DNA from: Phycisphaerae bacterium
Lineage (GTDB): Bacteria; Planctomycetota; Phycisphaerae; UBA1845; PWPN01
Direction of reading: 5' to 3'
Assembly (NCBI GenBank): GCA_012729395.1
Contig: JAAYDF010000229.1
Location: forward strand, 1-64,000
DNA: 64,000 nt
The notes beneath the pieces were generated by a model that worked only from the letters and a program-made list of their open reading frames with translations, was not told where the DNA came from and ran no database searches. Every line of letters starts with the position of its first letter. Position 1 is the first letter of the stretch. The position numbers and the translations under genes are program-made. Below, one piece after another: positions 24,821-34,203 of this stretch.

Positions 24821-25966
24821 ATGACGATCATCGCCCTTCTCAGACAAGCTCGACAACGCGGGGCCTCCGACCTGCTCTTGGTGGCGGGCAAGCCGCCCAG
24901 CGTTTACATCCAGGGACGACTCCAGCCCCTGAAGGAGCAGACGCTGGTCGCGGTTGAGTTGGACCAGATGCTCGAGGAGTTCATCCCACAGGCGCGCCGC
25001 CGGCAATTGGCTGAGGCGGGCGACGTGGACTTCGCCTTCGGCTCGCCGGAGACCGGGCGAACCCGCATCAACGTGCACAAGCAGCGCGGATCGCTCGCCG
25101 CCGCCGCCCGACTCATCGCCGACGAAGTCCCCTCGTTTGACGATCTGCACCTCCCGCCCTGCCTGCCGGAGTTCGCCCGTTTGCCGCGGGGACTCGTTCT
25201 GGTCACCGGGTGCACCGGCTCGGGCAAGAGCACCACGCTCGCGGCGATGATCCAGTACATGAACGAAAGCATGGACCGGCATGTGATCACACTCGAAGAC
25301 CCGATCGAGTTCATGTTCACGCACGGTCGCTGCATCATCGAGCAGCGCGAAATCGGGGAAGACTCGCCGACCTTCGCCCATGCCCTTCGGCATGTGGTAC
25401 GTCAGAAACCCGACGTCATTCTGGTTGGCGAAATGCGGGACCACGAAACGATCGCAACGGCGTTGTCCGCATCTGAGACGGGCCACCTGGTGCTTGGGAC
25501 GCTGCACACCAACACCGCGGCCCAGACCATCGAGCGCATCATCGATCTTTTCGAGGCCGGCCAGCAGGCCCAGATCCGCATTCAGTTGGCCAACACCTTG
25601 CAGGCGGTCGTCTGCCAGGCGCTGTTGCCGCGGTTGGAAGGCACCGGCATGGTGCCCGCGGTCGAACTCATGACCATGACACCCGCGATCCGTCGCGCCA
25701 TCCGCGACCGGGAGACGCACCTCATCCCGGGCATGATCGAAACCGGCGCCAAGCAGGGCATGTGCCCGCTCGACCGTGCACTGGCCAACCTTGTGAATCG
25801 GGGCACAGTCTCGGCTGATGCGGCAATGTGCAAAGCCATCGATCCCGAGAAACTACAGCGGCTGACCGGCGGCCAGCATGCACCACGAGCGGTCGAAGAG
25901 CTACCGACCGATCTACCGGAGCTTGAAACGGCGGTCGCCGCGGGATCCGTCAAGCCGTGGCATTGA
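24821..25966 (+). CDS. pilT: Retraction ATPase PilT
   Basis: A 381-residue hexameric ATPase of the PilT family, which drives pilus retraction and twitching. Walker A GCTGSGKST (130-138), LEDPIEF, Walker B PDVILVGEMRD (198-207), and the PilT C-terminal AIRNLIRE-type helix as AIRRAIRD (289-296) are all present. Residues after about 345 form an acidic tail. Having pilT argues for a true retractable pilus, not only a type II secretion system. AAGGAAG lies five bases before ATG 24821. The 90-base gap after pilB is the widest in the operon. Confidence 0.92.
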   Translation: MTIIALLRQARQRGASDLLLVAGKPPSVYIQGRLQPLKEQTLVAVELDQMLEEFIPQARRRQLAEAGDVDFAFGSPETGRTRINVHKQRGSLAAAARLIADEVPSFDDLHLPPCLPEFARLPRGLVLVTGCTGSGKSTTLAAMIQYMNESMDRHVITLEDPIEFMFTHGRCIIEQREIGEDSPTFAHALRHVVRQKPDVILVGEMRDHETIATALSASETGHLVLGTLHTNTAAQTIERIIDLFEAGQQAQIRIQLANTLQAVVCQALLPRLEGTGMVPAVELMTMTPAIRRAIRDRETHLIPGMIETGAKQGMCPLDRALANLVNRGTVSADAAMCKAIDPEKLQRLTGGQHAPRAVEELPTDLPELETAVAAGSVKPWH

Positions 25967-25990
25967 TCGGGGGCAGTAGGGAATCTCGAC

Positions 25991-27211
25991 ATGGCCAAGT
26001 TCATCTATCAGGCACGAGATAACGGCGGGGCCTCGCTGGCGGGCGAAATCGTCGCGTCAGGCGAGGCGGAAGCCGCCCAGTTGCTTCGCGCGGAAGGCAA
26101 GTTCGTCGTCCGCCTCGATACCGCCGACGACTCGCACAGCCTCGCCGCGCACCTGCCACGCAAGGGCAGCAATCGCATTAAACCTGATGAAGTGATCTAC
26201 TTCGCCAATCAACTCGCGGGCATGGTCGAGACGGGCGTACCTTTGGCGGACGCACTGGAAGCCACAATCGAGCAGGCACCGCCTGGCGCGTTCAGGCGAA
26301 CCATCGAGGACATCATCGCTCGCGTGCAGGGCGGAACGGACCTGTCCGCGGCGCTCGCCGCCCATCCCAAGGTCTTCTCCCCCTTGTTCGTGCACATGGT
26401 GCGGGCCTCCGAGAAGACCGGCACGCTGGGCCCCATGCTCAGTCGCATTGCCGACTACCTCGTCAACCAGCGAGAGATCCGCAAGAAGGTCAAGGGTGCC
26501 CTGACCTACCCCTGCTGCATGATGGTCTTCGCGGTGGGAGCGATGATCTTCCTGCTGACGTTCGTGCTGCCCAAATTCGCGGCCATCTACGCCGGCAAGG
26601 CCGCCGCCCTGCCCCTGCCCACACGCATCCTCATGAACACCAGCGAATGGATGGTCGGGCAGTGGTACTTTCTGGTCGGCGGGACCATTCTCGCCGCCGT
26701 GGCGGCACATCTCTACTTCCGTACTGAAAGAGGCAAGTACACAAGCGACTGGCTTCGGTTGCACATGCCCGTCGTCGGCGGGATGTTTCAGCAGGCCTGT
26801 GTCACCCGTGCCCTGCGCACGCTCGGATCGATGATCTCCGCCGGAGTTTCCGTCCTCGAAGCGGTGCCCATTACCCGCGACGTAGTTGGGAATCGTCTGT
26901 TCGGTCGCATCTTCGACGATGCCTGCCGCCGTATGGAATCAGGCGATCAACTCAGTGCCGCCTTGCTTAACGCCCCCTACATTCCCCGCAACGTCTGGCA
27001 GATGCTCCGGGCAGGCGAACGCACCGGGAAGCTCGGCCCGACGATGGACCGCATTGCCGAGCTCTGTGAAGCCGACCTCCGCAACTCCATCCGCACCATC
27101 ACCCAGTTCATCGAGCCCGCCATGATCGCTTTTCTGGGAATCATGATCGGCGGCATCGCCATCGCCGTCCTTATGCCCATCTTCCAGATTTCCAAGATCA
27201 TGGCACACTGA
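25991..27211 (+). CDS. pilC: Inner-membrane platform protein PilC/GspF
   Basis: A 406-residue polytopic protein with two GspF domains (about 65-190 and 268-390), each with the YFANQLAGMVETGVPLADAL or TRALRTLGSMISAGVSVLEA core. Membrane helices lie near 172-193, 222-240 and 375-396. It is the rotor-like platform on which PilB and PilT act to insert or extract pilin. AGGGA precedes ATG 25991. It is the last gene of the operon and converges with the efflux operon end at 27327. Confidence 0.93.
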   Translation: MAKFIYQARDNGGASLAGEIVASGEAEAAQLLRAEGKFVVRLDTADDSHSLAAHLPRKGSNRIKPDEVIYFANQLAGMVETGVPLADALEATIEQAPPGAFRRTIEDIIARVQGGTDLSAALAAHPKVFSPLFVHMVRASEKTGTLGPMLSRIADYLVNQREIRKKVKGALTYPCCMMVFAVGAMIFLLTFVLPKFAAIYAGKAAALPLPTRILMNTSEWMVGQWYFLVGGTILAAVAAHLYFRTERGKYTSDWLRLHMPVVGGMFQQACVTRALRTLGSMISAGVSVLEAVPITRDVVGNRLFGRIFDDACRRMESGDQLSAALLNAPYIPRNVWQMLRAGERTGKLGPTMDRIAELCEADLRNSIRTITQFIEPAMIAFLGIMIGGIAIAVLMPIFQISKIMAH

Positions 27212-27326
27212 AAGCTGACCGCCGAGTGATTGCCTGTCAGGAGCGATGCCGCGCTGACCGGAGTGCCGCCCCACGGAGCCCACGGTTCCGGCGGATCCGC
27301 GCCGTGCAAACGCGCGCCGCCACCCG

Positions 27327-28931
27327 TCAGCCCTCCCATCCCCCTCCCAAAGCCTTGTAGAGGGCAATCAGGTCGGTCACCACCGCCATATCGCTCTGGA
27401 CCAGGGCATCCTCGGAACTGTACAGGGCTCGCTGGGCCTCAAGCAGATCCAGGAACGAAGCCCGCCCCCAGGTGTAGAGCTCCGTGCTCAACTCCGTCGC
27501 TTGCCGGCTGGCCTGGACGGCGTTCTTGAGCGACTCGCGGCGTATTTGCTCGTTCGAGTAGGCGGACAAGGCAATCTCGACTTCCTTGAGGGCGATCAGC
27601 ACGGTCTGCTCATAGGTGGCCAGCGCCTGCTCCTGGCGGGCGTTCTGGGCCTCGATATTCGCCCGTATCCGCCCGCCCTGGAAGATCGGCCAGGAAACGG
27701 CGGGGCCAACAGCCCACCCGAGGCTCTTACACGAGAAGAGGTTGTCGATATTCCTGCTCTGCGAGCCGAACGAGCCGGTGAGCGAGAACTTGGGGAACAG
27801 CTCCGCGATGGCCTCGCCGATGCGGGCTGTGGCCGCCGCCAGTTGACGCTCGGCCGAACGCACGTCCGGCCGGCGGCGAAGCAGGTCCGAAGGCAGACCA
27901 ACAGGCACTGCGGGAGGACTCGCGGGGATGGCCTCCGCCTGATCCAACTCCGCCACCAGCGCATCGGGCTGTTGGCCAAGCAGAACACTCAGATGATAAA
28001 GGGTCTGCCTGATCCCATCCTGGAGCATGGGAACCTGCGAGGTAGTCGTCGCCAGTTGCGTTTTCGCCTGGGCGACCTCCAATTGGCTCGCGAATCCGGC
28101 CGCCAGTCGCTCCTGGGTTAGCTCGACCGTGCTCTGTTGGGATTCGATATTCCGCAGCGCGATATCAAGACGCTGCTGGTATCCTCTCAACTGCACGTAA
28201 TTGAGGGCCACCTCGGACACCAGAGAAACGATCAAGGTTCGTCGATCTTCCTCGGACGCCTCGATGTCCGCCTCGGCGGCCTCCAAGCCTCGCTGCGCAC
28301 CGCCGAATACGTCGATTTCCCAGCTGGCGTCAAAGCCCGCCTGAAACAGATTCTGGCCGCGATGCGAAGGCTGATCGCCGCCTGTGAGCCGATTGTCGAT
28401 CACCTTGCCGACGATCTGATTCACCGCTCCGGAGGCGATCTGCCCGGCATCCACACCTTGGCCGGCTAGAATCGACCTCGCCGCCGAGCTCAAGGCCGTG
28501 TTCCGTGCATCCTTGAGAAGCCCGGTACCCCCGGACGACTTGGCGCCGGCGTTCAGACTCGACCCGCTGTATCGATAGCTGCCGGACAAGCCGATCTGGG
28601 GCCACAGCGACGAGGCCGCGGCGCTGCGCTGGGCGCGAGCCTCCCGGACACGGGCGGTGGCAATCCGCAGGTCCAGGTTGGATTCCGCTGCCCGGGCAAT
28701 CAATGAATCGAGCGTCGGGTCGTTCAAGTTCTTCCACCATGCAGCCACGTCGGTTGGATCGGCGGTCGGCTGCGTGGCGGGCACGCCGTGCTCGCCGGTC
28801 GCACCGGATGGCTGCAGCCCGCTCCACTGCGCGGGCGTCTGGACATCCGGAGGCGTGTAGTTGGGCCCTACCACACATCCGCCCACAGTGAGTACCATCA
28901 TCCAGACTGCCCAATGTGCTGCCGCTTTCAT
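27327..28931 (-). CDS. Outer-membrane efflux lipoprotein, NodT/TolC family
   Basis: A 534-residue lipoprotein with signal and lipobox VGGC (Cys 19) followed by VVGPNYTPP, the classic start of NodT-type outer-membrane factors. Two OEP repeats form the rest (for example NLDLRIATARVREARAQR and LPSDLLRRRPDVRSAERQLAAA). It forms the trimeric tunnel that completes an efflux pump. ATG 28931 has GGAG seven bases upstream. It is the last gene of the MFP-ATPase-permease-OMF operon. Confidence 0.93.
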   Translation of the reverse strand: MKAAAHWAVWMMVLTVGGCVVGPNYTPPDVQTPAQWSGLQPSGATGEHGVPATQPTADPTDVAAWWKNLNDPTLDSLIARAAESNLDLRIATARVREARAQRSAAASSLWPQIGLSGSYRYSGSSLNAGAKSSGGTGLLKDARNTALSSAARSILAGQGVDAGQIASGAVNQIVGKVIDNRLTGGDQPSHRGQNLFQAGFDASWEIDVFGGAQRGLEAAEADIEASEEDRRTLIVSLVSEVALNYVQLRGYQQRLDIALRNIESQQSTVELTQERLAAGFASQLEVAQAKTQLATTTSQVPMLQDGIRQTLYHLSVLLGQQPDALVAELDQAEAIPASPPAVPVGLPSDLLRRRPDVRSAERQLAAATARIGEAIAELFPKFSLTGSFGSQSRNIDNLFSCKSLGWAVGPAVSWPIFQGGRIRANIEAQNARQEQALATYEQTVLIALKEVEIALSAYSNEQIRRESLKNAVQASRQATELSTELYTWGRASFLDLLEAQRALYSSEDALVQSDMAVVTDLIALYKALGGGWEG

Positions 28932-28997
28932 TGTGTCTCTCCGCCGTGCCGCCCGCGACGACACGCCTCATACAAGGGCCATCTCTGCAGACCACTG

Positions 28998-30371
28998 CTA
29001 CTCATAACGAAGCGCCTCAATCGGATCGAGCCGCGAGGCCTTCCAGGCGGGGTAGTAACCGAACATTATACCGACGCTCGCGGAGACTAACACCGCCGAG
29101 ATGATGGCTCCCACGGACAGTTCGGTCGGCCAGCCGAGCAGCATGCGCACCAGCGTCGAGGCCCCTCGCCCCAAGGCGATTCCGAACGCACCGCCCAGCA
29201 GACACAGAACCAGCGACTCGACCAGAAACTGCCGAAGAATATCGCGAGGCTGGGCGCCGACGGCCATGCGCAGCCCGATCTCGCGGGTTCGTTCGGTCAC
29301 CGACACCAGCATGATGTTCATGATCCCCACTCCGCCGACGATCAGCGAGATGGTCGCCACGCAAAGCAGCAGGTTGGTCATCAGCGAGGTCGTCGAGGTC
29401 AACATGTTGCTCATCTCGGTCATATCGCGGACCTGGAAATCGTTGGCATCGCCTGCGCCGAGACGGTGACGCCGGCGAAGCACCTCGGTTATCTCGGAGA
29501 TGGCAGCGGAAATCGACTGCGGGTTTTGGGCAACGGCCAGGATCTGATCCACATTGGTGAACCTGACCGGCATGGGGTTATTCGCCGCCTGAACCTCCGA
29601 CCGCTCCGGGTACAGGCTTGTCTGACCGCTGGGATACAGGTTGCTCAGTGTGTTGACCGAACTGCTGCTCGAGCTGCTGCTGATGCTCTGATTGCCCGAT
29701 TGCAGCATCGAGCCGGTCACCCGGTACTTGATGGTGGACCACGGAGCAAGAACGATGTCGTCTTGATCCATGCCCATCATGTTGGCTCCCTTGCTCTTGA
29801 GGACTCCGACGACTCGAAAGGTCACGTTGTTGAGCCGGATCTCCTGCCCGATAGGCGATTGCCCCTGAAACAACTCGCGGGCCACCGTCCTGCCGATGAC
29901 GCAAACGCGGTTGCGATTGAGGATGTCCCGTTCGGTAAACAGCTCGCCCTCGGCCAGTTGGCCCCACTGCCTGACCTCGAGAAAGGCTGCCGTCGTCCCG
30001 TAGATCGAATTGGGCTCCCAGTTGCGGCTGCCGCGCACGATCTGAGTACGGGCCCGGACCACCGGGGCAGCCGTGCGTACCGCGGGACATTCGCGAAGAA
30101 TGGCGTCGCAGTCATCGGGGGTCAGCGTGATCATGCTGCCGGCGCCCAGGGTCACCCCGGCCGACGACATGGCCCCGGGCATGATGAGCAGCACGTTAGC
30201 TCCCATGCTGGATATGCCCTTCTGGATCTGCGAAGACGAGCCCGCCCCGATCTCCATCATCGCGATGACCGCCCCCACGCCGATCACGATGCCCAGGGTC
30301 GTCAGCGTCGCCCGCATGGGATTACGCCGCAGAGCCCGCAAGGCCGTTCGGATGGTTCGCAGGATTCTCAT
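28998..30371 (-). CDS. MacB-like ABC transporter permease
   Basis: A 457-residue permease with MacB/FtsX topology. The first membrane helix follows RRNPMRATLTTLGIVIGVGAVIAM. A large periplasmic domain (about 55-310) comes next, then three helices with the FtsX core (LLCVATISLIVGGVGIMNIMLVSVTERTREIGLRMAVGA). The periplasmic domain contains a run of eight Ser (about 228-235), probably a loop. Mechanotransmission transporters of this kind drive export from the periplasm through a MacA/TolC channel. ATG 30371 overlaps the ATPase stop in ATGA, whereas MacB itself is a fusion of the two. Confidence 0.93.
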   Translation of the reverse strand: MRILRTIRTALRALRRNPMRATLTTLGIVIGVGAVIAMMEIGAGSSSQIQKGISSMGANVLLIMPGAMSSAGVTLGAGSMITLTPDDCDAILRECPAVRTAAPVVRARTQIVRGSRNWEPNSIYGTTAAFLEVRQWGQLAEGELFTERDILNRNRVCVIGRTVARELFQGQSPIGQEIRLNNVTFRVVGVLKSKGANMMGMDQDDIVLAPWSTIKYRVTGSMLQSGNQSISSSSSSSSVNTLSNLYPSGQTSLYPERSEVQAANNPMPVRFTNVDQILAVAQNPQSISAAISEITEVLRRRHRLGAGDANDFQVRDMTEMSNMLTSTTSLMTNLLLCVATISLIVGGVGIMNIMLVSVTERTREIGLRMAVGAQPRDILRQFLVESLVLCLLGGAFGIALGRGASTLVRMLLGWPTELSVGAIISAVLVSASVGIMFGYYPAWKASRLDPIEALRYE

Positions 30372-31117
30372 ATGCAAGCTCCGACCTCTACGTACTCCGC
30401 CGACAAAGCCCGCCGCTCCTGCTCATCCACCGACGGAGATCCGTCCGAGATCGTGCCGTCGCTGATGTGGATGACCCGCTTGGCGAACTTGGCGACGTTG
30501 GCATCGTGCGTCACCAGGATGATCGTCAGACCCTCTTGCTCGTTGAGTTGCTGCAAGATGCGAAGCACATCGACACTGGTTCGCGAATCGAGGTTCCCGG
30601 TCGGCTCATCGGCGAACAGCAGGGGCGGACGATTGACCAAAGCGCGGGCGATGGCCACCCGCTGCTGTTGACCGCCGGACAACTGAGAGGGCTCGTGGTG
30701 CAACCGGTCCTCGAGTCCGAATCGGCACAGCATCTCCCGTGCACGCCGCCGGGCCTCGCGCTCCGACAGATTGTCCGCTGTATAGGACAGAGGCATGGCC
30801 ACGTTATCCAAGGCGCTTGTGCGCGGCAGCAGATTGAAGTTCTGAAACACGAAACCGATCCTCCGGTTCCGCTCAATCGCACGCTGGGCCACCGATAGCG
30901 TCGAAACCTCCTTGCCGTCGAGCCAGTACTGACCGGAACTCGGGCGATCCAGACAACCCAGAATGTTCATCAACGTGCTCTTGCCCGAGCCGGACGCACC
31001 CATCAGAGCGACCAGCTCACCGCTCTCGACAGTAAGGGAGACGTTCCGCAGCACCGGCACGCTGATCTCGCCGATGTGGTACGTCTTGCAGACATCTTGA
31101 AGTCGGATCATTGCCAT
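30368..31117 (-). CDS. ABC transporter ATP-binding protein (LolD/MacB-type)
   Basis: A 249-residue nucleotide-binding subunit with Walker A GASGSGKST, Q-loop FVFQNFNLLPR, signature LSGGQQQRVAIARAL, Walker B LLFADEPTGNLD and H-loop VTHD. The short type and the sequence class match LolD/MacB/FtsE partners. It powers the adjacent permease, with which it shares an ATGA junction. It lies 30 bases downstream of the membrane-fusion gene. Residues after 225 form a short tail outside the conserved domain. Confidence 0.94.
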   Translation of the reverse strand: MAMIRLQDVCKTYHIGEISVPVLRNVSLTVESGELVALMGASGSGKSTLMNILGCLDRPSSGQYWLDGKEVSTLSVAQRAIERNRRIGFVFQNFNLLPRTSALDNVAMPLSYTADNLSEREARRRAREMLCRFGLEDRLHHEPSQLSGGQQQRVAIARALVNRPPLLFADEPTGNLDSRTSVDVLRILQQLNEQEGLTIILVTHDANVAKFAKRVIHISDGTISDGSPSVDEQERRALSAEYVEVGACI

Positions 31118-31147
31118 TGCTCATACTCGCCACATGGGGAGACTCAC

Positions 31148-32497
31148 TCACATCGGCGGCGGCGGACCGCCCTTGCCCCTGTTGGGCGGCTTCGGCAGGA
31201 ACGGATTGCTGCTGACGGTGGCGGCGGCGGCCTCGGCCTCTTCCTGGCCCGTCACGACCTTCATCCCCGCAACCACTCCCTCGCCCTGGACCTCCGTCAT
31301 GACATCATCCGTCAGCCCCACTCGGACGAACACAGGTTTCACATACGGCCCATCAGGCGTCCAGAGCACGGCATCCGTCGCTTGGCCATCCTCGCAAGAC
31401 CCCGTTTCCGACTTGTCCGCCCGGCGGCCGCCTTCCGCCGCCTGCCCCTCAGGTCCCTTTCGGGACTCAGGCGATACCTGCGCCGCCGTCGGCGTCCACC
31501 TCAAGGCGGCGTTGGGCACCCTGAGCACGTCGTCATGACGAGCCAGCTCGAATCGAACGTTCGCTGTGAGGTACGGCAGCAACCGACCGTTGGGGTTGTC
31601 CGCCACGACCTCCACCGTGTAGGTGACCACGTTCTGGGTCATTGAGGCGTTCAGGCGAATCTTGCCCACCTGCCCGCGGAACGATTCGCCGGGAAACGCG
31701 TCCACCGTGAAGGTCACCGCCTGGCCCGGATGCAGCCGGCCGATATCCGCCTCGTTGACCGCGACCCACACCTGAATGCGGGTCAGATCCTTGGCGATCA
31801 GGAAAAGGCTTGGAGCGTTCAGGCTGGCCACGACTGTCTGCCCAATGTTCACCCGGCGATCGATGATCACCCCCTTCACTGGAGAGTTGATCGTGGTGTA
31901 TCCCAGATTCCGCTTCGCCCGGAGCAACGTACCCTCGGCCTGGGCTAGATTGCCCCGAGCCTGCACGATCGCCGCCTCGCCCATCGCGACGTTCGCCAGG
32001 GCCACATCATAGGCCGTCTTGTGGTTGTCGTAGTCCGTCGCCGACAATGCCGACGACGGCCCCAGTTGCTCTGCTCGGTGCCAGTCTCGCTGGGCCTGCT
32101 CCGCCTTGGCTTTGAGCTGCTCCAACTCCGCCTCGGCACGCCGCAGCCCGCCCTGGGCGGACAACACCTGGGCCTCCGCCTGCGCCACCTCAGACGTGTA
32201 GAGAGCATCGTCGATCCGAGCGAGCACCGTGCCCGCTTCGACCGACGAGCCATAATCGACCACCTTGCCGTCAGCGTCTTGCCCAAACTCGAGGATCTGG
32301 CCGGCAACTTGCGCACCAACGTCGATCACCTCCTCCGGCTGCACCGTGCCGGTTGCGCTGATCGATACCACAAGATCGCCACGCTCCACTTCCGCCGTCC
32401 GGAACACCATCGTGGTTGTCTCGTCGCCTCGCCAGTACATCGCGCCGAAACCCGCGATCGCCCCAACCAGAATCAAAAGCACCAGTAGTTTCTTCAT
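31148..32497 (-). CDS. Periplasmic membrane-fusion protein (MacA/HlyD family)
   Basis: A 449-residue adaptor with an N-terminal signal anchor (MKKLLVLLILVGAIAGFGAM), a lipoyl half-motif (VVSISATGTVQPEEVIDVGAQVAGQI), an alpha-helical hairpin (about 95-165), the second lipoyl half (LGYTTINSPVKGVIIDRRV) and a beta-barrel. An extra hydrophilic insert lies at about 345-380, and the C-terminus is Pro-rich. It couples the ABC transporter to the outer-membrane factor. It is the first gene of the efflux operon, about 67 bases after the predicted start of transcription. Confidence 0.93.
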   Translation of the reverse strand: MKKLLVLLILVGAIAGFGAMYWRGDETTTMVFRTAEVERGDLVVSISATGTVQPEEVIDVGAQVAGQILEFGQDADGKVVDYGSSVEAGTVLARIDDALYTSEVAQAEAQVLSAQGGLRRAEAELEQLKAKAEQAQRDWHRAEQLGPSSALSATDYDNHKTAYDVALANVAMGEAAIVQARGNLAQAEGTLLRAKRNLGYTTINSPVKGVIIDRRVNIGQTVVASLNAPSLFLIAKDLTRIQVWVAVNEADIGRLHPGQAVTFTVDAFPGESFRGQVGKIRLNASMTQNVVTYTVEVVADNPNGRLLPYLTANVRFELARHDDVLRVPNAALRWTPTAAQVSPESRKGPEGQAAEGGRRADKSETGSCEDGQATDAVLWTPDGPYVKPVFVRVGLTDDVMTEVQGEGVVAGMKVVTGQEEAEAAAATVSSNPFLPKPPNRGKGGPPPPM

Positions 32498-32570
32498 GGC
32501 AAAGCCCAGCCACTACGCGCCTATTGCGTTCAGTTCAGGCCCACAGCCCGAGCCACGCGCTCCTACCCGA

Positions 32571-32604
32571 ATGATACGATGGTGAACCTTAAGCCGAGAT
32601 GAAG
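32571..32604 (-). promoter_or_regulatory. Efflux-operon promoter with regulator direct repeat
   Basis: Read on the minus strand: CTTCA (32604-32600), six bases, CTTAA (32593-32589), then GGTT and eight more bases, then TATCAT (32576-32571) as -10. The 11-base period and half-sites resemble PmrA/QseB boxes of OmpR-type regulators. The same layout precedes the adjacent response-regulator gene at 34893-34926, including the 12-base distance to the -10. Confidence 0.7.
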
Positions 32605-32742
32605 GACGCGCCGGCAAACACATTCGGGCATGTTCCCCCTCCCGCTTCGTCCAAGACAAGCCGTCTGGACCACACTCTGGAATCAGCAGAGAGCGTGTGT
32701 CGCCTCTACGAGTTCACAAATGCCTCGCCGCCCCGAGGGCGT

Positions 32743-34203
32743 TCAGCCCGTGGTGGACGGCGCGGCCAACGGAAGCCGCACTTCGAATGTCGTACCCCGG
32801 CCAAGCTCGCTGTGAAAGGTGATCGTGCCGTGGTGGGCCTCGACGATGGTCTTGCAGATCGCCAGCCCCAGTCCGCTGCCGCCTTCCTCGCGACTGCGGG
32901 CCTTGTCCACGCGGTAGAAACGCTCAAAAACGTGTGGTTGGTTCTCGGCGGGAATGCCCACTCCGGTGTCGGCAATCGTCAGCAACGCATGAGAGCCGTT
33001 GATGGCCAGTGAGACCTGGACCCGACCCTCGCTGCGATTGTAACGGATCGCGTTGGTCAGCAGGTTGGTGGTCACCTGGGCCAGCCGGGACGCGTCAGCC
33101 ATCAGCTCCGCGGAACACAGATCCGCCTCGATACCGACATGCTTCGCTTCCGCCAAGGGGGCGACCATCGCGACGCAACCCTCCACGATCGTGCGAAGAT
33201 CCAGCGCCTCGCGCTTGAGCGTCAACCGCCCCGCGTCGGCACCCGCCAGAAGCAGCAGCGAGTCCACAAGGTCCTTCATCCGACTCGAGGCCCGCAGGCA
33301 CGTCTCCAACGTCTTGCGGTACTCATCCGCCGAGCGGTCGCGGGACAACGCCAGTTGCACATGCGTGTGAATGACCGAGAGCGGCGTACGCAGCTCGTGC
33401 GAGGCATCGGCGGTGAAACGCACCTGATGCTGAAACGCCGCGTCCAACCGGGCGAACATCTCGTTCAGCACCCCCGCCAGGCTCCCGAGTTCACTCTGAA
33501 TCTCGGCCGCCGCGATCCGCCGCGACAGGTTTGACGCCGAGATTTCCTGGGCCACCGCGGTGATGGTTTGGATTGGGCGAAGAACCCGGAGCGACACAAT
33601 CCATCCACCCATCAGCCCGATGACCAGAACGCCGCAACCGATCGCGCTCAACAGAAACGCCAACCGGCGCAACTCGATCTGCACCGGCCGGACCGACATG
33701 CCCAGCAGGATTCGCGTTCCCAGCGGGCCGTTCACATATGCTTCGTGGAACTCGCTCCGTTTCCTGATTTGTGGAGGACTGGGCGCGCGAGGATGCGGAT
33801 ACCACTGCGGCAACGTGCCGGGATAGCTCAATGTCGAGGCGACGCCCGCATGCGACGTCCGCATGATCCGTCCTTCGCGGTTCCAGATCACGTAGTAGTC
33901 GGCCCGAGACTGCCCAGAGCTGAATCGCGGAGCCAGGGCGGCAGGCACCTCGAACTCCGGCTCCAGCAGTCCATGCCACGGGTCACTTGACGCGGCCGCA
34001 ACCTCCTCCGCCGCCGTTTCCGGCAAGCGAGGCGGATGAAACCCCGCGGCCAGCAACTGGACCGACCGCTCGAGGTCTGTGTCAAACTGCTGATATCGCG
34101 ATCGCGAAATGGCATAGTGCGAGGCCACGCCAAACCCGATCAGCACGACCGCCAACAGGCATGCGTGCCACAGTTGAAGCGTCCATTGGATGGACCTAAA
34201 CAT
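32743..34203 (-). CDS. Sensor histidine kinase, OmpR-system partner
   Basis: A 486-residue kinase with a first membrane helix (about 12-31), a periplasmic sensor domain of about 145 residues, a second helix (about 180-203), a HAMP domain, HisKA with SHELRTPL, and an HATPase domain with NLLTNAIRYN, DTGVGIP and GGSGLGLAICK. The layout is that of CusS/QseC-type kinases. ATG 34203 overlaps the response-regulator stop by eight bases. The pair sits upstream of the efflux operon, with 245 bases between, and probably senses an envelope or toxic-compound signal. Confidence 0.92.
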   Translation of the reverse strand: MFRSIQWTLQLWHACLLAVVLIGFGVASHYAISRSRYQQFDTDLERSVQLLAAGFHPPRLPETAAEEVAAASSDPWHGLLEPEFEVPAALAPRFSSGQSRADYYVIWNREGRIMRTSHAGVASTLSYPGTLPQWYPHPRAPSPPQIRKRSEFHEAYVNGPLGTRILLGMSVRPVQIELRRLAFLLSAIGCGVLVIGLMGGWIVSLRVLRPIQTITAVAQEISASNLSRRIAAAEIQSELGSLAGVLNEMFARLDAAFQHQVRFTADASHELRTPLSVIHTHVQLALSRDRSADEYRKTLETCLRASSRMKDLVDSLLLLAGADAGRLTLKREALDLRTIVEGCVAMVAPLAEAKHVGIEADLCSAELMADASRLAQVTTNLLTNAIRYNRSEGRVQVSLAINGSHALLTIADTGVGIPAENQPHVFERFYRVDKARSREEGGSGLGLAICKTIVEAHHGTITFHSELGRGTTFEVRLPLAAPSTTG

